NCBI GenBank assembly: GCA_031253365.1
Contig: JAIRWE010000144.1
Span: forward strand, 1 to 10,200
Direction: 5' to 3'
From: Oscillospiraceae bacterium
Lineage (GTDB): Bacteria > Bacillota > Clostridia > Oscillospirales > Ruminococcaceae
DNA: 10,200 nucleotides
This document shows positions 1-7,463 of the stretch, in pieces (position 1 is the first letter of the stretch; each line of letters begins with the position of its first letter). The position numbers and the translations under genes were made by a program. A model generated the notes under the pieces. That model did no database searches. It saw nothing but the letters and a program-made list of their open reading frames with translations, and was not told the DNA's origin.

Positions 1-828
1 CACCGCCACGAAAAATCCGGCGCGCTGCACGGGCTTATGAGGGTGCGGTGCTTTACGCAAGACGACGCGCATATATTCATCACAAAAGAGCAAATCAAGG
101 ACGAAATCAAAAATATCGCCGCGCTTATCGACAAGGTGTACAAAGGCTTCGGAATCAATTACCGCGTCGAGCTTTCGACGATGCCGCAGGACCACATGGG
201 CAACGAGGAGGAATGGGAAACCGCGACAAACGCCCTTGAAGACGCTTTGAAAGAAATCGGGCTTGAACACGCGGTCAACGAAGGCGACGGCGCTTTCTAC
301 GGTCCCAAGATTGATTTTCACATCGAGGATTCAATAGGCAGAACGTGGCAGTGCGGCACCATTCAGCTTGACTTTCAGCTTCCCGAACGCTTCGAGCTTG
401 AATATACCGGCGCCGACGGCGCGAAGCACAGACCCGTAATGATACATCGCGTGGTTTTCGGCGCCATCGAGCGTTTCATGGCGATATTGACCGAACATTT
501 CGCGGGGGCTTTCCCGCTGTGGCTGGCGCCCGTCCAAGCAAAGATTCTGCCCATAGCGGACAGGCACAACGGTTTTTGCGAAGAAATACGTTCCGCGCTG
601 ACCAAAAGCGGCATCCGCGCGGAAATTGACGCGCGCGGCGAAAAAGTCGGCTTCAAAATCCGCGAGGCGCAGCTGATGAAAATTCCGTATATGCTTGTCA
701 TAGGCGATAACGAAACGGAAAAAAACGAGGTTTCCGTCAGAAGCAGAAAAAACGGCGACTTGGGCGTAATGACGCCCGAAAATCTCATAAACACGCTTCG
801 CGAAGAAATCGCGCGCAAAGCGCTGTAA
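1..828 (+). CDS. thrS: Threonyl-tRNA synthetase, C-terminal part (5' end outside window)
   Basis: The reading frame is open from base 1 and ends at TAA 826-828, giving 275 residues of a protein usually about 640 long. This class II aminoacyl-tRNA synthetase charges tRNA-Thr with threonine in the cytoplasm. The visible part begins inside motif 2 (HRHEKSGALHGLMRVR, with the ATP-contacting arginine), followed by FTQDDAHIF, whose histidine is a zinc ligand in ThrRS. Next come the YGPKIDFHIED and TWQCGTIQLDF blocks typical of ThrRS, then motif 3 (RPVMIHRVVFGAIERF). From about residue 165 the anticodon-binding domain follows (PLWLAPVQAKILPIAD, then ARGEKVGFKIREAQLMKIPYM split over two helices). The N-terminal TGS and editing domains and the start codon lie upstream. 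An ATG at 37 is internal, since conserved motif 2 residues precede it. A helicase gene starts 13 bases downstream with no terminator between. Confidence 0.97.
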   Translation, partial: HRHEKSGALHGLMRVRCFTQDDAHIFITKEQIKDEIKNIAALIDKVYKGFGINYRVELSTMPQDHMGNEEEWETATNALEDALKEIGLEHAVNEGDGAFYGPKIDFHIEDSIGRTWQCGTIQLDFQLPERFELEYTGADGAKHRPVMIHRVVFGAIERFMAILTEHFAGAFPLWLAPVQAKILPIADRHNGFCEEIRSALTKSGIRAEIDARGEKVGFKIREAQLMKIPYMLVIGDNETEKNEVSVRSRKNGDLGVMTPENLINTLREEIARKAL

Positions 829-841
829 AGCGGGTGGTGCT

Positions 842-3025
842 TTGGATTTTACCGACGCCTTTGAGCGGTTGAACCCCGCGCAAAAAGAAGCCGTCCTCCA
901 TACGGAAGGAGCGCTGCTTATCATAGCCGGGGCGGGCAGCGGAAAAACGTCCGTGCTTTGCTTTCGCGTGGCGAATATCATCAACGCGGGGCTGGCTTTG
1001 CCGTGGCAAATTTTGACCGTTACGTTTACGAATAAGGCGGCGGGGGAACTGCGCGAACGGCTGACCGCGCTGAATGTCCCGAACGCCCGTGATGTCTGGG
1101 CGGGAACGTTTCACTCCTCCTGCGTGAAGATTTTGCGCCGGGGCATACAGGCGATAGGGTACGAAAAAAACTTTACCGTTTATGACGCGGACGATTCCCT
1201 GCGCGTTATAAAATCCTGTATGCGCGACCTGAATATTTCGGACAAGATGTTCTCCCCGAAAACGGTCGCCTCGGCAATTTCACGCGCGAAGGACAAACTT
1301 ATCACGCCCGAACGCTTCGACGTTTTCACGAACGGCAAGCGGGATTATTTTCTTGAAACGGCGCGGAGCGTTTACGAGCTGTATCAAAAGAAGCTCAAAG
1401 CGTCGGGAACCCTCGATTTTGACGACTTGATAATGAAAACCGTTCAGCTTCTGGAAAAAAACCCCGATATTCTCGAAATGTGGCAAAAGCGATTCAAGTA
1501 CGTAATGGTCGACGAGTATCAGGACACCAACCGCGCGCAATACCGGCTGGTTTCCCTGCTTGCGGGAAAAAGCGGGAACCTTTGCGTCGTCGGGGACGAC
1601 GACCAGAGCATTTATCGCTTCAGAGGCGCCACGATTGAGAATATTCTTTCTTTTGAAGAGGAATTCGGGGCGCGGGTGATTAAACTGGAACAAAACTATC
1701 GCTCCACCGCGAATATTTTGGGGGCGGCGAACGGCGTTATAAGCAACAACACGCAAAGGAAAGGCAAAAAACTTTTCACGGATACGAAAGACGGCGAAAA
1801 GGTTCATATTTGCGTGTTTAACGACGAAGCGGAAGAATCCGCGTTTATAGCCCGCGAAATCGAACGCGGCAAAGGCAAAGGGACAAACTTCGGCGAAAAC
1901 GCGGTGCTGTACCGCGCCAACGCCCAGTCAAGGAACATTGAGCTTGTTTTGGCGCGCAGGAGCGTTCCTTACAGAATAATAGGGGGCGTGCGGTTTTACG
2001 AGCGCAAGGAAATAAAGGACATCATCGCCTATATGTGCGTTATCGTGAACCCGTTCGATTTTGCGCGGTTTCGGCGGATAGTCAACGAACCGAAACGCGG
2101 ACTGGGCGACGCCACATTGGAACAAATCGAGCGAATATCCCTCGACGAGGGAATCAGCCCCGTCGACGTAATGGGGCGTGCGGAGGAGTTTTATCCCCTG
2201 AATAAAAGGGCGCGGCAGCTGCAAGACGCCGCCTTGATGTTCGCGGAACTGACGGCTTGCGCCGCCGACAGGAATCTGCCCGATTTAATCGACGACATCA
2301 CCGAACAGACGGGCTACCTCAAAATGCTGCAATCCGAGGAAGACGGGTATATCCGCCTTGAAAACATCAAGGAACTGAAATCGGCGGCGGTGAAATTCGC
2401 GGAGGAAAACCCGGGCGCGTCGACGGCGGATTTTCTCGAACAGGTCGCGCTGGTTTCGGATACGGACGCATACGAAAGCGGCGAGGACAGGGTCGCGCTT
2501 ATGACCGTTCATTCGGCGAAGGGGCTTGAATTTGAAAAGGTGTTTCTCATAGGCGCGGAAGAGGGAATCTTCCCGTCTTTTCGCGCCATAGCCGACCCGA
2601 GGGAAATCGAAGAGGAAAGGCGTCTCGCTTACGTCGCGATTACGCGGGCAAAGACGTCCTTGTACATTACGGCGGCAAAACAAAGGCTGCTTTACGGCGT
2701 GACGCAGCACAATAAAATCTCGCGGTTCGCGGGGGAAATCCCCGCCGAATATATCAAAACCGAAGAAAACAGGAGAACCGTCAAAAGCGCTGTCGAAAAA
2801 AAGCCGACGTATTTGGCGGCTCAAACAGGCGTTCCGAAGGAAAAGAAAACGCCGCGGCTCAAATTCAACGACGGCGACAGGATAAGGCATAAGATTTTCG
2901 GGGAAGGCGTGGTTATTGACGTAACCCCGATGGGAAACGACGAACTGCTCGAAATAGCGTTCGATAAAGTGGGAACCAAGAAGATTATGGCGAATTTCGC
3001 GAAGGTGGAGAAAATAAACGAATAG
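842..3025 (+). CDS. pcrA: PcrA/UvrD-type superfamily 1 ATP-dependent 3'-5' DNA helicase
   Basis: At 727 residues this is a complete PcrA-length helicase, acting in nucleotide excision repair, rolling-circle replication and clearing of RecA or stalled RNA polymerase. SF1A motifs appear in order: Q motif LNPAQKEAV (10-18), Walker A AGAGSGKT (29-36), Ia TFTNKAAGEL (61-70), Ib GTFHS (88-92), II VDEYQDTN (223-230), III GDDDQSIYRFRGA (251-263), IV QNYRS (284-288), V TVHSAKGLEFEKV (555-567) and VI AYVAITRAK (596-604). A lysine-rich linker leads to a C-terminal Tudor-like domain (about 676-725, starting GDRIRHKIFGEGVV), which in PcrA binds RNA polymerase and separates PcrA from Rep. The start is TTG at 842, the only in-frame choice just before the conserved N terminus; a modest GGGTGG (832-837) lies 4 bases upstream. 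It is probably in one transcription unit with thrS. Nothing in it looks broken. Confidence 0.95.
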   Translation: MDFTDAFERLNPAQKEAVLHTEGALLIIAGAGSGKTSVLCFRVANIINAGLALPWQILTVTFTNKAAGELRERLTALNVPNARDVWAGTFHSSCVKILRRGIQAIGYEKNFTVYDADDSLRVIKSCMRDLNISDKMFSPKTVASAISRAKDKLITPERFDVFTNGKRDYFLETARSVYELYQKKLKASGTLDFDDLIMKTVQLLEKNPDILEMWQKRFKYVMVDEYQDTNRAQYRLVSLLAGKSGNLCVVGDDDQSIYRFRGATIENILSFEEEFGARVIKLEQNYRSTANILGAANGVISNNTQRKGKKLFTDTKDGEKVHICVFNDEAEESAFIAREIERGKGKGTNFGENAVLYRANAQSRNIELVLARRSVPYRIIGGVRFYERKEIKDIIAYMCVIVNPFDFARFRRIVNEPKRGLGDATLEQIERISLDEGISPVDVMGRAEEFYPLNKRARQLQDAALMFAELTACAADRNLPDLIDDITEQTGYLKMLQSEEDGYIRLENIKELKSAAVKFAEENPGASTADFLEQVALVSDTDAYESGEDRVALMTVHSAKGLEFEKVFLIGAEEGIFPSFRAIADPREIEEERRLAYVAITRAKTSLYITAAKQRLLYGVTQHNKISRFAGEIPAEYIKTEENRRTVKSAVEKKPTYLAAQTGVPKEKKTPRLKFNDGDRIRHKIFGEGVVIDVTPMGNDELLEIAFDKVGTKKIMANFAKVEKINE

Positions 3026-3051
3026 ACCATACACGACGGGAGGTTTGCGCT

Positions 3052-4491
3052 ATGCCCGAAACTCAGACACGGCTTGCCCTGTTGATGGATTTTTTGAATA
3101 TATCGGGAAAGGAACTGGCGATTTTCCTCAAAATGGACACCGGAAGTTTCAGTAAGCTCAGGCGGGGGAAACGCAAATTGAACAGAACCTCCGCGTATTC
3201 CGGACGCATCGCGGACTATGTCCTCGGTAAGGATTTTGCCGCCGTGCAAAACGAGCTTTTTGCCTTTTTAGCCAAACACGGCTGCCGTCTGGGAAATGTG
3301 CCGAGTGAAAACAGAGCCGAAAAATTAAGGCTTTGGCTTACCGCCCGAACACCCGAAAACAAAAACGCCGCGACGGTACTCGGACCCTATTACGGTTATG
3401 ACGGGTGGAAGTCCGCCATGCGCGAATTTTGGGAATCGGCGAAGGAAAGCGGGAACGCGCGGCCTGTTTACGCCGGGGATTTGGGCGACGTTGACTGGGA
3501 TTTGGTCGAACAACAATTCATTTTGGAATTGACGCGCGACATAGGCTCCGTGACCCGAAACAGCCGCCCCGTCATAATTACCACCGTCGCCACCGCCGAC
3601 TATCAATCGTATGTCGCGCTTATGCGCTGGCTTCCGATTTATTTGAACAAACGCGTCGAGGTGCGGTATGTTCAGGAAGACTTCAACACGGCGTTTTCAA
3701 CGGGAATTTACATCGCCGAAGGAAACGCCGCGATGATTAACACGGGGTTGCGCGGGCGGCGGGAGTGCAGCCAAAGCCTTATTTATCAAGACTCGCGGGG
3801 GCAGGCGTTTTGCGCGGAGCTTCTGCGCGAACTCACCAAAAACTCCAAGCGGCTCTTTGACCATTCCCTGCTTTCGCAACCGCTGGCAATGATTGAGCTT
3901 ATGGAACGCCACATTCGTCCGGAACCGCTCACCTTTATGATTAACAGCCTGCCGTCTTTTTTGAATATGCCTTTGGAGCTTTTGAGCGAAATTTTGGACG
4001 ATAACGGCGTGGACGGCGAAAAATCCGCCCTTTGCTTGGACGCCAACCGACGCAGGCGGATTTTGCGCGACCGCTGCAATTATTTTCAGATTTATGATTC
4101 CGCCGCGCTGGAGAAAGCCCTTTACGCGGAATACACCGTCGAAAACGACCTTTCCCGCGTTATAGGAAGGGAGGTCAGAATCACAAGGGAACAGTTTCGC
4201 AGACAGCTTGAATTCATCGCGAAAACCCGCAACACCGAACGGTATCGTCTGGCGCTTGTGGATTTCAACGACATCAACCTAATCGCGAAGGGTTCCGCGA
4301 TTGTGGTTCAGGACGACAGCGTGGTTTTCGCCTGGAACAGCCACATCTCCGAGATGCGTATACACTGCACGGAACTGACGGTGGTGGGCGGCTTTTTTAA
4401 CTATTTGAACGACATTTGGGACAAAATACCGCCGATTCGCAAAAACGACAAATGGACCGACAAGCAATTCGCCCGGTTATTGAAAAATTAG
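3052..4491 (+). CDS. Helix-turn-helix protein with a large uncharacterised C-terminal region
   Basis: A 479-residue cytoplasmic-looking protein with no signal peptide or membrane segment. Residues about 5-60 resemble an XRE/Cro-type helix-turn-helix: ISGKELAIFLKMDTGSFSKL reads as helix 2, turn and recognition helix, followed by a basic RRGKRKLN stretch. The rest (about 100-479) is not a family I can name. It looks globular and alpha/beta, with hydrophobic strands such as RPVIITTVATADY (172-184) and a C-terminal part containing SAIVVQDDSVVFAWNSH, which could be a sensor or ligand-binding region. The start ATG is supported by GGGAGG at 3038-3043, 8 bases upstream. It follows pcrA by 26 bases and immediately precedes the promoter region of the permease-synthetase operon. 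It is therefore a positional candidate for that operon's regulator, though it may equally act elsewhere. DNA binding is inferred from the N terminus only. Confidence 0.75.
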   Translation: MPETQTRLALLMDFLNISGKELAIFLKMDTGSFSKLRRGKRKLNRTSAYSGRIADYVLGKDFAAVQNELFAFLAKHGCRLGNVPSENRAEKLRLWLTARTPENKNAATVLGPYYGYDGWKSAMREFWESAKESGNARPVYAGDLGDVDWDLVEQQFILELTRDIGSVTRNSRPVIITTVATADYQSYVALMRWLPIYLNKRVEVRYVQEDFNTAFSTGIYIAEGNAAMINTGLRGRRECSQSLIYQDSRGQAFCAELLRELTKNSKRLFDHSLLSQPLAMIELMERHIRPEPLTFMINSLPSFLNMPLELLSEILDDNGVDGEKSALCLDANRRRRILRDRCNYFQIYDSAALEKALYAEYTVENDLSRVIGREVRITREQFRRQLEFIAKTRNTERYRLALVDFNDINLIAKGSAIVVQDDSVVFAWNSHISEMRIHCTELTVVGGFFNYLNDIWDKIPPIRKNDKWTDKQFARLLKN

Positions 4492-4519
4492 CCAATATTA
4501 TGCCAATATTTTAATATTG
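4491..4519. promoter_or_regulatory. Candidate operator: AATATT repeats with a dyad abutting the -35
   Basis: GCCAATATT occurs twice as a direct repeat (4491-4499 and 4502-4510), 11 bases apart, close to one helical turn. The second copy also forms the left arm of a perfect inverted repeat, CAATATT-TT-AATATTG (4504-4519), whose right end overlaps the first three bases of the -35 box. AATATT thus appears three times in 25 bases. That arrangement fits a protein-binding site controlling the adjacent promoter. It could alternatively be an A+T-rich UP element for RNA polymerase. No protein is assigned. Confidence 0.45.
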
Positions 4520-4545
4520 ACATTTAATTGATTGTATGCTATAAT
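4517..4545 (+). promoter_or_regulatory. Consensus sigma-A/sigma-70 promoter for the permease-synthetase operon
   Basis: The -35 TTGACA (4517-4522) and -10 TATAAT (4540-4545) both match consensus fully and are separated by exactly 17 bases. TG at 4537-4538 adds an extended -10. Transcription would start near 4551-4553 and run toward the permease gene, leaving a leader of about 145 bases before its start. A promoter this close to consensus normally needs a brake, consistent with the dyad overlapping the -35 and the hairpins just downstream. Confidence 0.85.
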
Positions 4546-4569
4546 GCGTTTATTGAGTTACGCGAAGGC

Positions 4570-4611
4570 AAAGGCGCCGTACCGGGGGTTCCCCCGCCAA
4601 CGGCGCCTTTT
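4570..4611 (+). terminator. Terminator-like hairpin in the leader (candidate attenuator)
   Basis: An 11-bp perfect stem pairs AAAGGCGCCGT (4570-4580) with ACGGCGCCTTT (4600-4610). Inside it, CGGGG (4583-4587) pairs with CCCCG (4592-4596) around a four-base loop, beyond a small internal loop. The descending arm ends in TTTT (4608-4611), then CGGTTTATC, so the U tract is short. The hairpin begins only about 20 bases after the predicted transcription start, so it would act on transcripts from the promoter at 4517-4545 and could also stop read-through from the upstream genes. Whether it terminates well, given the short U tract, is uncertain. Confidence 0.6.
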
Positions 4612-4620
4612 CGGTTTATC

Positions 4621-4668
4621 CGGGAAATAAGGGCGGTTCCCGAAAAACGGCGAAAAGCGGTTTTCGGG
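4621..4668 (+). promoter_or_regulatory. Two mutually exclusive leader hairpins
   Basis: Hairpin B pairs CGGGAA (4621-4626) with TTCCCG (4637-4642). Hairpin C pairs CCCGAAAA (4639-4646) with TTTTCGGG (4661-4668). They share 4639-4642, so only one can form at a time. The C arm CCGAAAA (4640-4646) can also pair with TTTTCGG (4608-4614), which is the U tract following the terminator-like stem. This is the kind of alternative pairing seen in attenuators and riboswitches. Hairpin C ends 15 bases before the permease ribosome binding site and is not followed by a U run, so it is not itself a terminator. I recognise no known riboswitch class here. Confidence 0.4.
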
Positions 4669-4683
4669 CGTCGCTTTGAAGTT

Positions 4684-4688
4684 GGGAG
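4684..4688 (+). promoter_or_regulatory. Ribosome binding site that decides the permease start
   Basis: GGGAG sits 8 bases before an in-frame TTG at 4697. The upstream in-frame TTG codons at 4676 and 4682 would place this motif inside the gene and have no comparable site before them. The start is therefore set at 4697. Confidence 0.6.
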
Positions 4689-4696
4689 ATGATTTT

Positions 4697-6094
4697 TTGG
4701 GTGAAACAAAAAAACTGGGATTAGGCAGCGGTATTGCCGTTTGCGTGGGGCTTATCTTAGCCACGAGTTGCCTTTTGTCTTTGGGGTACGGCGTCGGTCT
4801 GGCGGGGGCGTCTTTCATACTGCCGCTGTTCGTCGTGCTGATTCTCAATTCCTTTATCGCGTTTTCCTTTGCCGAGCTTCATTCGCTCATGCCGTCGGTC
4901 AACGGCGGCGTGGGGCAGTACACGCTGGTGGGTATGGGTCCGGTGGCGTCTATTTTCTCGAACACCGCCGTATACGTCATCACCATGATTTTGGCTTCGT
5001 CGGTGGAATTGTCGATGTGCGGGCTGGTATTAAGCGACCTGTTCCCGCAGATTCCCGCGCTGTCGTTTTCGATGGTCGTGCTGCTGATTCTGTTCACGCT
5101 GAACCTGTTCGGGCTGAACGTTTTTTCAAAGGTGCAAAACCTCGTCGTAATTTTGCTTTTAGGCTCAATCGTTGTTTTGGGCGTTATATCCTTTTTCAGG
5201 CTTATACCGGAAAGAGCCATTCCCGCGCAGGAAATCGAAACGCCCGCGGTGGTCGGCTTGGGCGGGGTTATGGGGCTTTCGGCAATCGCCTTTTGGCTGT
5301 TCATCGGCGTGGAATTTATCATACCCGTGGCAAAAGACCTGAAAAAGCCCCGAAGGGACGTCATTCTTTCGATGATTCTCGCTTTGCTGATTTTGTTCGT
5401 GGTGCAGGCGGTTATGGGCGTGGGTATGACGCACTATGTGGCTTTAAGCGAGCTGTCCGCTTCCGAGATGCCGCACATGGCTTTCGCCGAGGCTTTGCTG
5501 GGTCCCGCCGGCAGGGTGTGGATGGGCATTGTAACGCTGCTTGCGGGCGCGTCCACGCTGAACACCGTTTTGCCCTCCACGGCGAGGATTTTGCAGGGTA
5601 TGGGGGAAGAGAACCTTGTCCCGAGGTCGTTTACGAAAGTGAACAAGAAAAACGTGCCGGTTCTGGGTATGCTTTTGATTTTGGTGGTCGACACCCTTTT
5701 GCTGGTGACGGGCTTCGTCAATTCCAGCGGAATGGTCAATATAATACTGGCGGCTTCCTGCTTTTGGCTGACGTCCTATATACTCACCCACACCAACGTG
5801 TTGATTTTGCGAAGGCGCTATCCCGACCTGCCCCGTTACAAGAAGCTCATGTTGCTGGGTCTGCCGCAGATTTTGGGAATAGCGGGCAACGTGTACATGA
5901 TATGGAACATCAGCGACGACATGGACAACAGAATCACCATTTACAAGATTTTCGGCATAATCTTCGTGCTTTTGGCGGCTTATTCCGTGATTTGGGTGAA
6001 ATTCGCGCTGAAAACGCGGTTGTTCAAGCCCCTGCCGATTGAACGGCTGAATTCGCCGCCGCACCATTTACTTGAACCCGAAAAGGAGGCTTAG
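4697..6094 (+). CDS. APC-superfamily amino acid/amine permease
   Basis: A 465-residue inner-membrane protein with about 12 hydrophobic segments, beginning near residues 11-32, 37-60 and 80-110 and ending near 414-440. This is the usual size and layout of amino acid-polyamine-organocation transporters. Family marks include the glycine-rich first helix (GLGSGIAVCVGLILA), the helix 6 region with GVEFIIPVAKDLKKPRRDV (compare the APC pattern of acidic residue, K-N/K-P and R), and the loop LPSTARILQGMGEENLVPRSF (split family motif near helix 8). The substrate cannot be read from sequence. The next gene encodes a gamma-glutamyl ligase, so glutamate, glutamine, or an amine such as a methylated or polyamine compound is a reasonable guess. 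It is the first gene after the consensus promoter, and its stop codon lies one base before the next start, indicating translational coupling. The TTG start is chosen from the ribosome binding site at 4684-4688. Confidence 0.88.
   Translation: MGETKKLGLGSGIAVCVGLILATSCLLSLGYGVGLAGASFILPLFVVLILNSFIAFSFAELHSLMPSVNGGVGQYTLVGMGPVASIFSNTAVYVITMILASSVELSMCGLVLSDLFPQIPALSFSMVVLLILFTLNLFGLNVFSKVQNLVVILLLGSIVVLGVISFFRLIPERAIPAQEIETPAVVGLGGVMGLSAIAFWLFIGVEFIIPVAKDLKKPRRDVILSMILALLILFVVQAVMGVGMTHYVALSELSASEMPHMAFAEALLGPAGRVWMGIVTLLAGASTLNTVLPSTARILQGMGEENLVPRSFTKVNKKNVPVLGMLLILVVDTLLLVTGFVNSSGMVNIILAASCFWLTSYILTHTNVLILRRRYPDLPRYKKLMLLGLPQILGIAGNVYMIWNISDDMDNRITIYKIFGIIFVLLAAYSVIWVKFALKTRLFKPLPIERLNSPPHHLLEPEKEA
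6081..6089 (+). promoter_or_regulatory. Strong ribosome binding site that decides the synthetase start
   Basis: AAAAGGAGG lies 6 bases before ATG 6096 and sits within the last codons of the permease gene. An in-frame TTG at 6072 would extend the protein by 8 residues but precedes this site and has none of its own, so ATG 6096 is taken as the start. Confidence 0.85.
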
Positions 6095-6095
6095 T

Positions 6096-7463
6096 ATGTG
6101 CAAATACGGAAACATGACGGGGAAGCCGAGCCCGAGCTTGGATGAAATCAAGCGGGCAATCCGCGAAAACGACATTCAGATGTTGCGGCTTGAATACACG
6201 GATTTGCTGGGCATCAACCGAGGGAAGCTGATGCCGTCGGCGATGGTAGACGAAATATTCGGCGAAGGCATCGCCTTTTGCCTGTCGAGCCTGAGTATGT
6301 CGTTCGACAACAGCATCGTGCTTTCGGACTATTTCCCCGAAACCAACGAGGACATGAAAGCGGTGGGTTGCGCCTCGACTTTTACCATTCTGCCCCATTG
6401 CGAGCATACGGCGTTGATTCTGGGCGACCTTTACTTTAACGGTCAGCCCCTGCTCCAAGCCCCGCGTGAATTTTTGAAGAACATGATACGAAAGTACAGG
6501 GCTTTGGGGCTGGAACCCGTCGCGGCGAGCGAGCTGGAATTTTTTGTTTACGACAAGTTGGCGGACGGCGGCGTAAAGCCCTACACCAACCAACCTTGCA
6601 CCTGCTATCAGGCGAACCGCCGCCTTGACAAGAAGCGGTTCCTCTACAAGCTGAGCAATTCCTTTACGAAAATGGGCTACGAAGTGCTTTACATGAACCA
6701 CGAATATTATCCCGGTCAGTTCGAGCTGAACTGGAAGCACAGCAAAGCTCTGAACGCCGCGGACCAAAGCGCGCTGTTCAAATATCTGAGCAAGGATATG
6801 GCGGAAGAGGACGATTTAATGGTGACGTACATGGCGAAGCCCAAAAACGCGGAAGGCGGCAGCGGCTGTCATTTTCACCTTTCCCTCGGCGACCCCGAAA
6901 CGGGCGAGAACCTTTGCAACGACCCGAAAGGCGACAAAGGGCTCTCGCAGGTCATGCTGTACTTCATAGGCGGGCTTATCAAACACGCCAAAGGTATATC
7001 GGTCTTCATGGCGCCTACGGTCAACTGCTACAAACGCTATCAGCCGGATTCGTTCGCCCCCGTTTTCATCGGTTGGGGATACGACAACCGAAGCACGTAT
7101 ATCCGCGTTCCGAACGAGCGGGGGAAGGCGACCCGCGTGGAACTGCGCGCGGCGAGCGCCGCCTCCAACCCTTATCTGGCGTTGGGCGCGATTTTGGCGG
7201 CGGGGCTGGACGGGATTGAAAACAAAATCGTTCCGCCCGACGCCATAACCACCGATTTGTACCACGATACGTCGCAGCAGACGGAACGGTTGCCGGATAC
7301 GCTGTCGGGGGCTTTGGCGGCGTTGGAAGCCGACGAGTGGATGACGCAGTACGCGGGGCGCGAACTGATTGACGCTTTCGGGAAGCTGAAACGCTGCGAG
7401 ATAGAAGGGTATAAGAAATACGTGACGGACTGGGAATGGGATACGTACTCTTACCATATCTGA
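6096..7463 (+). CDS. Glutamine synthetase-family ligase, PuuA/GlnT/GmaS-like (gamma-glutamyl amide synthetase or divergent GS)
   Basis: A 455-residue ATP-dependent ligase with the full GS fold: N-terminal beta-grasp (to about 105), then the catalytic domain. Probable metal ligands are E146/E148 (SELEFF), E203 and E210 (HEYYPGQFE) and H259 (GSGCHFHLSL). Nucleotide and phosphate contacts are R314 (CYKRYQP), R332/R337 (NRSTYIRVP) and R351 (RVELRAASAASNPYLALG). The PGQFELNWKH block, with a seven-residue step between the two glutamates, and TYMAKP resemble PuuA (gamma-glutamylputrescine synthetase) and the GlnT/GmaS group more than GlnA. The position equivalent to GlnA Glu327, used at the ammonium site, is Phe320, as in PuuA-type enzymes where it is aromatic. 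No adenylylation tyrosine loop is evident. The likely reaction is glutamate + ATP + amine to gamma-glutamyl amide; ammonia remains possible. It is translationally coupled to the permease upstream and followed by the three-part glutamate-synthase-like set. A tandem TGA TAA ends the gene. Confidence 0.9.
   Translation: MCKYGNMTGKPSPSLDEIKRAIRENDIQMLRLEYTDLLGINRGKLMPSAMVDEIFGEGIAFCLSSLSMSFDNSIVLSDYFPETNEDMKAVGCASTFTILPHCEHTALILGDLYFNGQPLLQAPREFLKNMIRKYRALGLEPVAASELEFFVYDKLADGGVKPYTNQPCTCYQANRRLDKKRFLYKLSNSFTKMGYEVLYMNHEYYPGQFELNWKHSKALNAADQSALFKYLSKDMAEEDDLMVTYMAKPKNAEGGSGCHFHLSLGDPETGENLCNDPKGDKGLSQVMLYFIGGLIKHAKGISVFMAPTVNCYKRYQPDSFAPVFIGWGYDNRSTYIRVPNERGKATRVELRAASAASNPYLALGAILAAGLDGIENKIVPPDAITTDLYHDTSQQTERLPDTLSGALAALEADEWMTQYAGRELIDAFGKLKRCEIEGYKKYVTDWEWDTYSYHI

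Noticed and set aside
2285..3034. Minus-strand open frame opposite the 3' half of pcrA (similar ones at 331-984, 5444-6067, 6024-6767 and 6816-7505)
   Set aside because: All lie antisense to genes with clear conserved motifs, have low-complexity Arg/His-rich products, and show no family signature.
4491..4522. GlnR/TnrA operator (TGTNA-N7-TNACA)
   Set aside because: The right half TGACA exists at 4518-4522, but the base positions for the left half read ATATT, which does not match.
4544..4630. Short reading frame in the leader that could be a leader peptide
   Set aside because: Its ATG overlaps the -10 box, so it precedes the predicted transcript start. The in-frame TTG at 4553 lies at about +1 with no ribosome site. 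The peptide is not enriched in any one amino acid that would suggest attenuation.
4552..4696. T-box or ANTAR-type tandem-hairpin element
   Set aside because: No T-box consensus (AGGGTGGNACCGCG-like) is present, and the loops do not show the paired hexaloops with conserved A and G expected for ANTAR targets.
4741..6042. A 433-codon open frame on the plus strand inside the permease gene
   Set aside because: It overlaps the whole permease in another frame, is rich in Arg, Gly and His with no membrane or family motifs, and has no ribosome site. It is a shadow of G+C-rich coding sequence.
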